Translations under genes and position numbers: made by a program | Shown here: piece by piece, positions 16,537-21,053 of the stretch | How positions within the stretch are numbered: position 1 is the first letter of the stretch | Layout: each line of letters opens with the position of its first letter | Origin: Fidelibacterota bacterium | GTDB lineage: Bacteria > Fidelibacterota > UBA2242 | Assembly (NCBI GenBank): GCA_016936335.1 | Contig: JAFGXZ010000193.1 | Span: 1 to 21,053, forward strand | Direction of reading: 5' to 3' | DNA: 21,053 bases | Notes under the pieces: generated by a model | Told to the model about the DNA's origin: nothing | Database searches by the model: none | What the model saw: the letters and a program-made list of their open reading frames with translations, nothing else

Positions 16537-17110
16537 AATTCCCCAGCCGGAACTCGGTCGCAAATTCATTCATTATCTGGCGGCGTTAATTCCACTGATT
16601 TATCATTTTTTCCTGGATAAAAAGCCGGCTGTCATCATTCTGGGAATATTCGTCGGAATAATACTTATTGCCGAAGGTCTGCGGTTTTATGTACCCTTCT
16701 GCAAAAATCTGTATAACCGGTTTTTTGGCAGAATGACCCGGCCTCACGAACATGCCAATCATTTGACGGGAGCAAGTTACCTCCTGATAGGATCGTTGCT
16801 GGTTACTGCATTTTTTCCAAAAGAATTGGCGGTCACCGCCATGTTCTTTGTTCAGGTGGGCGATCCAACAGCCTGTCTGGTGGGGATGTCCATAGGAAAG
16901 ATACGAATTTCCCGTTTCAAAACCCTGGAAGGGACCCTGGCCTTTATTCTTTCCAGCCTGTTGGTGACATGGTGGATTCCCGGCATTCCCCAGCATGTAA
17001 AACTGGTTGGCGCTGTGGCCGCCGGAGTGCTGGAATATTTTACCTGGCGTCTGGATGATAACCTGATTATTCCCACGGTTGCAGCAACGATAATGTATTT
17101 TCTAATTTAA
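16529..17110 (+). CDS. CTP-dependent polyprenol/diacylglycerol kinase-like membrane protein (SEC59/VTE5/DGK1 family)
   Basis: A 193-residue, mostly hydrophobic protein with about six helices. It has the motifs of the family that contains dolichol kinase, phytol kinase and yeast CTP-dependent diacylglycerol kinase. These are ExxRKxxH-like ELGRKFIH (8-15), LTGASYLLIG (79-88), VGDPTACLVG (110-119) followed by GK, KTLEGTLAF (131-139), and DDNLIIP near the C terminus. It probably phosphorylates a lipid alcohol with CTP. The actual substrate (undecaprenol, another polyprenol, diacylglycerol or phytol-like alcohol) is not evident. The start is GTG at 16529, inside the end of rpe. GGAG at 16516-16519, nine bases before it, supports it. 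It is a single-domain enzyme, and no isoprenoid or lipid gene is adjacent to explain its role. Confidence 0.82.
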   Translation: MNEIPQPELGRKFIHYLAALIPLIYHFFLDKKPAVIILGIFVGIILIAEGLRFYVPFCKNLYNRFFGRMTRPHEHANHLTGASYLLIGSLLVTAFFPKELAVTAMFFVQVGDPTACLVGMSIGKIRISRFKTLEGTLAFILSSLLVTWWIPGIPQHVKLVGAVAAGVLEYFTWRLDDNLIIPTVAATIMYFLI

Positions 17111-17121
17111 CGATTTATTTT

Positions 17122-19200
17122 ATGTCATTTATAAATTCATTTTTTCTCTATTTATTACCGCTTGTGGTCGTTCCGATTGTGATTCATCTGATAGGCCGGC
17201 AGCGCTATTATAAGCAGGAATTCAGTACGTTACGGTTTCTGAAACAACTGGAAATTGATCTTATTCGTAAACTGAAAATTCGTCAGATTCTGTTATTATT
17301 GCTTCGGATTCTGCTGATTCTGCTACTCATTCTGGTCTTTGCCCGGCCCTATCGGACATCTCAGTCGCCCGGAATTGTTGTTGGTAAAGGTGAAACGCTG
17401 TACCTGGTTGTAGATAATTCATTGTCGATGCAAGCCCGGCTGAAGGGCAAGTCGCTGTTGGAAATCGGGAAATCAAGTTTATATTCAGCCACAGAACAGA
17501 TCGATTACCCCGTTTATATAAAACTGATTGAATCTACTCAACCCCAGAAAATAAAAGATATTGGATTAATTACTGATCCGACCGGGATTGAAGATATTTT
17601 AGCCAATATTGATGCTTCAAATCGAAGCGGTAGTATCAACCGGTCGATTAATACCATTCAAACGGATTTGAAATCTCAACGGGAGTTAAATCCGGCGATT
17701 TGGGTTCTCAGTGATTTTCAGTTGTCGGATTTTCAAAGAGATCCCGGTGTTGATGCCTTTTTCAAAGCAAGTGTCAGCCGGGTGATTCTTTTTCCAGTAA
17801 CCTGTAATTTGGAGAATGTGGCGATTTCATCAATATCTATTCCCGGCCAGCTGTTCCGGCAAAATCAAACAGTGCAGATCCGGGGCTTTTTATCTAACTG
17901 GAATTCCAACCCTGTTGAAGCACCGGTATCGCTCTTTCTGGGAGATCAGAAACTTGGCCAGGCCTTACTGACTATTCCTCCTCGTGAAGAGGCGAATGTC
18001 CGGTTTGAATTCCTGCCGCCGGCGCAGGGATTTCACCAGGCTAAGTTGAAAATTTCTGACGATGATTTGTTGATGGATAATAAACGCTTCGTCCCGCTCA
18101 ATATTCCCGATCGGATTCGAGTGCTGATTGTATCGCGCAATCCGGATGATAGTCGTTACATTAAACTGGCCCTTACCGCGGATGAGTCTTCTGTCATATT
18201 GGTAAAAATGACATCTCCAAGTTTATTTTTAACTGAAGATTTAGCGGTATACGATCTGCTGGTTTTTTCCAATATTGATGAATTGTCCGACAATGCCCGA
18301 GCCAAACTGAATTTCTTTTTGGAAATGAACCGGGGGCTGCTGCTGTTTCCCGGTAAGGATTGCACTCCTGAAAAATTTAATTCACTCTGGGCAATTAACT
18401 TTGGCTTTCCCAAGTGGCGAACCACCCGGACAGCCGAGTCCGGTCAATACCTGAAATCCGGGAATATTGACGCGACACACCCGGTTTTCGGCCGACTTTT
18501 ACGTGATAAGGATTCCTTTGAATACTCACCGGAGTTTTATACGATTCCGGGCTTCAGCATTGGGAAAAATCATCGGATTCTGGCCACTTATGAGGATAAT
18601 ACACCCTTTATTATAGACGCGACTCTCACCGCCGGCCGGGGAATACTGCTGGCGTCGGCGCCGGTAGCGGGTTGGAGCAACCTGCAGATGACCGGGTTTT
18701 TCCCGGCGATCATGAATCGCTTAGTATTTTACCTTTCCCAACAGGGAATGCCAGAATTGGATATGGCGTGTGGTGATACGCTGCTCATATCACCATCAAA
18801 ACTGAACATTCGGACCGATTTATCGATTCATACACCCGATAATCGACGCATCAAACTGGCGCTGGGAACTAATGATCCGATTTTGTTTGATGACACCGGG
18901 ATTCCTGGTTTCTATGAACTCTATTCCGAAGGCCGAAAGATAAACCAATATGCAATCAATGTTCCGGAAAGTGAATCTTCATCGAAGTTTTTAAGTATTC
19001 TGGATTTTGAGAAATTATTGAGCGATTACCCCGGCAAAATTGCTGTGTTTTTTATCGGTGGGGAAAATGATCTGAACCGGTTGGAGCACCATCGTGAATA
19101 CAGCGATTGGTTGATTATTATGGTGCTGCTTATTGCTCTTCTGGAAAGTTATATTGGTCGGGTTAATCGAAAAATCAGGGGAAAACTGCAACATGGATGA
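17122..19200 (+). CDS. BatA-type membrane protein with von Willebrand factor A domain
   Basis: A 692-residue protein. It starts with the BatA/aerotolerance N-terminal region: helix about 7-24, a conserved soluble stretch (QEFSTLRFLKQL) and helix about 55-74 ending FARPYR. A von Willebrand A domain follows (about 91-240), with the metal-site motif DNSLSM (Asp98, Ser100, Ser102). Residues about 245-330 look like a beta-sandwich. Residues about 331-560 resemble the class I glutamine amidotransferase-like fold found in such proteins, without an obvious catalytic cysteine motif. A final helix (about 661-678) re-anchors the C terminus. Relatives in FCB bacteria often sit with MoxR ATPases and DUF58 proteins, but none is nearby here. 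The function is unclear, possibly chaperone-like assembly at the periplasmic face. The ATG at 17122 lacks a visible ribosome-binding site. The end overlaps hflX by eight bases. Confidence 0.85.
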   Translation: MSFINSFFLYLLPLVVVPIVIHLIGRQRYYKQEFSTLRFLKQLEIDLIRKLKIRQILLLLLRILLILLLILVFARPYRTSQSPGIVVGKGETLYLVVDNSLSMQARLKGKSLLEIGKSSLYSATEQIDYPVYIKLIESTQPQKIKDIGLITDPTGIEDILANIDASNRSGSINRSINTIQTDLKSQRELNPAIWVLSDFQLSDFQRDPGVDAFFKASVSRVILFPVTCNLENVAISSISIPGQLFRQNQTVQIRGFLSNWNSNPVEAPVSLFLGDQKLGQALLTIPPREEANVRFEFLPPAQGFHQAKLKISDDDLLMDNKRFVPLNIPDRIRVLIVSRNPDDSRYIKLALTADESSVILVKMTSPSLFLTEDLAVYDLLVFSNIDELSDNARAKLNFFLEMNRGLLLFPGKDCTPEKFNSLWAINFGFPKWRTTRTAESGQYLKSGNIDATHPVFGRLLRDKDSFEYSPEFYTIPGFSIGKNHRILATYEDNTPFIIDATLTAGRGILLASAPVAGWSNLQMTGFFPAIMNRLVFYLSQQGMPELDMACGDTLLISPSKLNIRTDLSIHTPDNRRIKLALGTNDPILFDDTGIPGFYELYSEGRKINQYAINVPESESSSKFLSILDFEKLLSDYPGKIAVFFIGGENDLNRLEHHREYSDWLIIMVLLIALLESYIGRVNRKIRGKLQHG

Positions 19201-20452
19201 ACGGGTTCTTTTAGTAGGAGTGGCCACACCGCTCCAAAATTCGGAAACAGTGGAAGAACATCTGGAAGAACTGGGTGAGCTGGTGCGCACTCTTGGTTAT
19301 GAAGTCGCTGATCAATTTATTGTAAACCGAAAAGAAATTTCACCATCGCTGTACATCGGTAAAGGGAAAGTGCAAGACATCAAGGCATTAATCCCGATGC
19401 TGAAACTGGATGAAGTTATTTTTGACGATGATCTATCGCCGACCCAGTCCCGTAACCTTGAAAAAATCCTGAGTACTGAGATTCGGGACCGGAGCAGTGT
19501 CATCCTGGAAATATTTGCCAGGCATGCCCGCTCCAAAGAGGCGAAAACCCAGGTGGAACTGGCGACACTGGAATATTTACTACCCCGATTGACAAGGCGC
19601 TGGACGCATCTCGAACGACAGATCGGTGGCATTGGTGTGAGAAGTGGCGCCGGAGAAACCCAGATTGAAGTGGATCGCCGCCTGATCCGAACCCGGATTT
19701 CAAAATTAAAAAAAGAATTAAAACATATCGACCGGGAACGGGAAACACAACGCAAAGGCCGGGACAGTTACTACCGGGTTGCCCTGGTGGGCTATACCAA
19801 TGCCGGGAAATCGACTATCCTGAATCTGTTGACAAAATCCGATGTGTTGGTGGAAGATAAACTATTTGCAACGCTTGATACGACTGTCCGACAGTGGAAG
19901 ATCGATAAGTATCACAATGTTCTACTCAGCGATACTGTGGGTTTTATCCGCAAACTGCCGCCGAATTTGGTGGCCTCATTCCGGAGTACCCTGCAGGAAG
20001 CCCGGGACGCGGACCTGATTTTGAAGGTGATAGATATCAGCAGCCCCACCTGTATGGACCACCTCAACACCGTCAACGAAATCCTGATTCAGATGGGACT
20101 TTTTACCCTTCCTGCCCTGACTATTTTCAATAAAATCGACAGGATGGACAAAGATCTGTTTGGTCTTGTGAAGCGCGACCACCCCGACGGTATTTATATC
20201 TCGGCGTTGAAGCATCTGAAAATTGACGATCTGCGGAAAAGTATTCTGGATAAACTCCGGATGGAAGAGATGACATTGAATATCGAAGTGCCCCTGACCA
20301 ACACGAAAGCGATTGCGCTCCTGCGGGATAACAGTATGGTAATCGAACAGGTATTTGAGGACGATACAGTCCAATTGAAATGTCTATGTTACCGGCGGGT
20401 TTGGGACTGGCTCCGCCAGCGCCTGGAATCTGAGATCGACGTGCTTAACTAA
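19193..20452 (+). CDS. hflX: GTPase HflX
   Basis: A ribosome-associated GTPase that splits stalled 70S ribosomes, notably after heat stress. The 419 residues contain the HflX N-terminal domain with YIGKGKVQDI and VIFDDDLSPTQSRNLE. A basic coiled-coil linker follows, and then the GTPase domain: G1 GYTNAGKST (200-208), G3 DTVGF (247-251) and G4 NKID (313-316). The linker motif reads RSGAGETQIE instead of the common RGPGETQLE. The chosen ATG at 19193 overlaps the previous stop by eight bases and has AGGGG near 19178. An in-frame ATG 60 bases upstream (19133) lies within the previous gene and would add 20 residues that do not resemble HflX. It appears to be the last gene of the cluster: an 81-base gap with a promoter-like sequence follows. 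Confidence 0.96.
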   Translation: MDERVLLVGVATPLQNSETVEEHLEELGELVRTLGYEVADQFIVNRKEISPSLYIGKGKVQDIKALIPMLKLDEVIFDDDLSPTQSRNLEKILSTEIRDRSSVILEIFARHARSKEAKTQVELATLEYLLPRLTRRWTHLERQIGGIGVRSGAGETQIEVDRRLIRTRISKLKKELKHIDRERETQRKGRDSYYRVALVGYTNAGKSTILNLLTKSDVLVEDKLFATLDTTVRQWKIDKYHNVLLSDTVGFIRKLPPNLVASFRSTLQEARDADLILKVIDISSPTCMDHLNTVNEILIQMGLFTLPALTIFNKIDRMDKDLFGLVKRDHPDGIYISALKHLKIDDLRKSILDKLRMEEMTLNIEVPLTNTKAIALLRDNSMVIEQVFEDDTVQLKCLCYRRVWDWLRQRLESEIDVLN

Positions 20453-20482
20453 TTTGTTATTCTGAATCTATGTGATTTCATC

Positions 20483-20511
20483 TTGACATTCCCTGATGCA
20501 ACGAGTATTTT
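20483..20511 (+). promoter_or_regulatory. Sigma-70-like promoter for the Memo-family gene
   Basis: A perfect -35 TTGACA (20483-20488) is followed after 17 bases by TATTTT (20506-20511), four of six matches to the -10 consensus. It lies in the first sizeable gap (81 bases) after the long gene cluster, 22 bases before the ATG at 20534. This suggests that the Memo gene has its own promoter. I see no convincing terminator for hflX in the same gap. Confidence 0.45.
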
Positions 20512-20533
20512 GGGGATGATTTAAGTGAGGAAT

Positions 20534-21053
20534 ATGAACAATAAAATTCGCAAACCATCAGTTGCCGGAAGATTCTATTCCGGCAGCGCTCAGGCGTTGC
20601 AGCGGGAAATAGTGGCTTATCTTCGTGACGTGCCCGAATTGGATTTTATTCCAAAGCGAATATTCGGGCTAATTTCGCCTCATGCGGGCTACGCCTGTTC
20701 GGCGCCTACGGCAGCCTATGGCTTTCAATTGCTTAGAAAGTATCAGTTCAAGCGGGCAATCGTCATTTCACCCAGCCACAGCGATTATTTTTCCGGTGTT
20801 TCGGTTTATGACGGTGACGCCTATGAAACGCCGCTGGGAATTATTCCGGTGGATCGGCCGATGTGTGAGAACATTGTGAAAAGCTGTACGATCGCAAAGT
20901 TTTCCGAAGCCGGGCACCGCACGGAACATGCATTGGAGGTGCAGCTGCCATTCTTGCAGGTGATTTTTCCCGGAGGAATCAACCTGGTTCCAGTGACGGT
21001 TGGCGCTACGTCGGCAGATGATCTTTCCAAATTTGCCGCCGGGTTGGCGAAAA
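20534..21053 (+). CDS. Memo-family (AmmeMemoRadiSam B-type) protein, N-terminal part (cut by window edge)
   Basis: Translation from ATG at 20534 runs open for 173 codons to the window end. The Memo/MEMO1 family is recognised by the start RKPSVAGRFYS (RxPAVAGxFYP in most members), SPHAGY with His50, SPSHSDYFSG with His82, ETPLGIIPVD, and EHALEVQLPFLQ (131-142). His50 and His82 correspond to two of the metal ligands in human MEMO1. The third, a cysteine, would be beyond the edge. After HAGY this protein reads ACSAPTAAYGF where the family usually has xYSGxxAA. Bacterial members are often found with AMMECR1 and radical-SAM genes, which could lie just downstream. The molecular role in bacteria is not established. 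GAGG (20527-20530) just before the ATG is the ribosome-binding site. Confidence 0.93.
   Translation, partial: MNNKIRKPSVAGRFYSGSAQALQREIVAYLRDVPELDFIPKRIFGLISPHAGYACSAPTAAYGFQLLRKYQFKRAIVISPSHSDYFSGVSVYDGDAYETPLGIIPVDRPMCENIVKSCTIAKFSEAGHRTEHALEVQLPFLQVIFPGGINLVPVTVGATSADDLSKFAAGLAK

Noticed and set aside
19133..19192. Upstream ATG for hflX adding 20 residues
   Set aside because: The added residues are the C-terminal helix of the BatA-type protein read in another frame and do not resemble HflX. The ATG at 19193 fits the family start.
1..21053. Search by eye for tRNA, rRNA, CRISPR repeats, insertion sequences and attachment sites
   Set aside because: Gaps between genes are at most 123 bases. 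None holds a cloverleaf, a repeated unit or terminal inverted repeats that I can recognise.

Overview
The window looks like chromosomal housekeeping DNA from an uncultured or little-studied bacterium of the FCB superphylum (Fibrobacteres-Chlorobi-Bacteroidetes and relatives). The main clue is the metallopeptidase at 516-2468. It ends in a Por/type IX-secretion-style sorting domain of the kind common in Marinimicrobia, Calditrichota, KSB1 and Bacteroidota. A large outer-membrane protein with an Omp85-like barrel, a BatA-type von Willebrand protein and flavin-dependent thymidylate synthase (ThyX) fit the same group. The exact phylum cannot be fixed from this sequence alone. I see no phage, insertion sequence, CRISPR array, tRNA or rRNA.

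Layout. (1) 1-392, minus strand: the N-terminal part of thyX, running off the left edge. (2) 516-5680, plus strand: two consecutive exported metallopeptidases. The first is an M1-family enzyme with a C-terminal sorting domain. The second is a 1046-residue protein that joins a HEXXH peptidase domain, a TolB-like beta-propeller and an Omp85-like barrel in one chain. A consensus-like promoter precedes the second gene and a small intrinsic terminator follows it. (3) 5793-20452, plus strand: fourteen genes packed with gaps of at most 34 bases and several short overlaps, probably one long operon or overlapping transcripts. The order is EamA-type transporter, radA, tgt, nadA, nadB, yajC, def, fmt, rsmB, a kinase-less PASTA protein, rpe, a polyprenol/diacylglycerol kinase-like CTP-dependent enzyme, a BatA/vWA membrane protein, hflX. 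(4) 20534-21053: the start of a Memo-family gene behind its own promoter-like sequence, running off the right edge.

How the genes work together. The long cluster joins DNA repair (radA), tRNA and rRNA modification (tgt, rsmB), formyl-methionine handling (def, fmt), NAD synthesis from aspartate (nadA, nadB), protein export (yajC), pentose phosphate metabolism (rpe) and ribosome rescue (hflX). Two well-known gene neighbourhoods can be recognised in altered form. The tgt-yajC pair is split by nadAB and lacks secD/secF downstream. The def-fmt-rsmB-...-rpe string, which in many bacteria carries a Ser/Thr phosphatase and a PASTA kinase, here carries only a membrane-anchored PASTA protein with no kinase domain.

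The most unusual items are the protease-propeller-barrel fusion at 2540-5680 and the orphan PASTA protein at 15138-15884. Neither has a function that can be read from sequence. I did not find a defence island or another clearly new multi-gene system.
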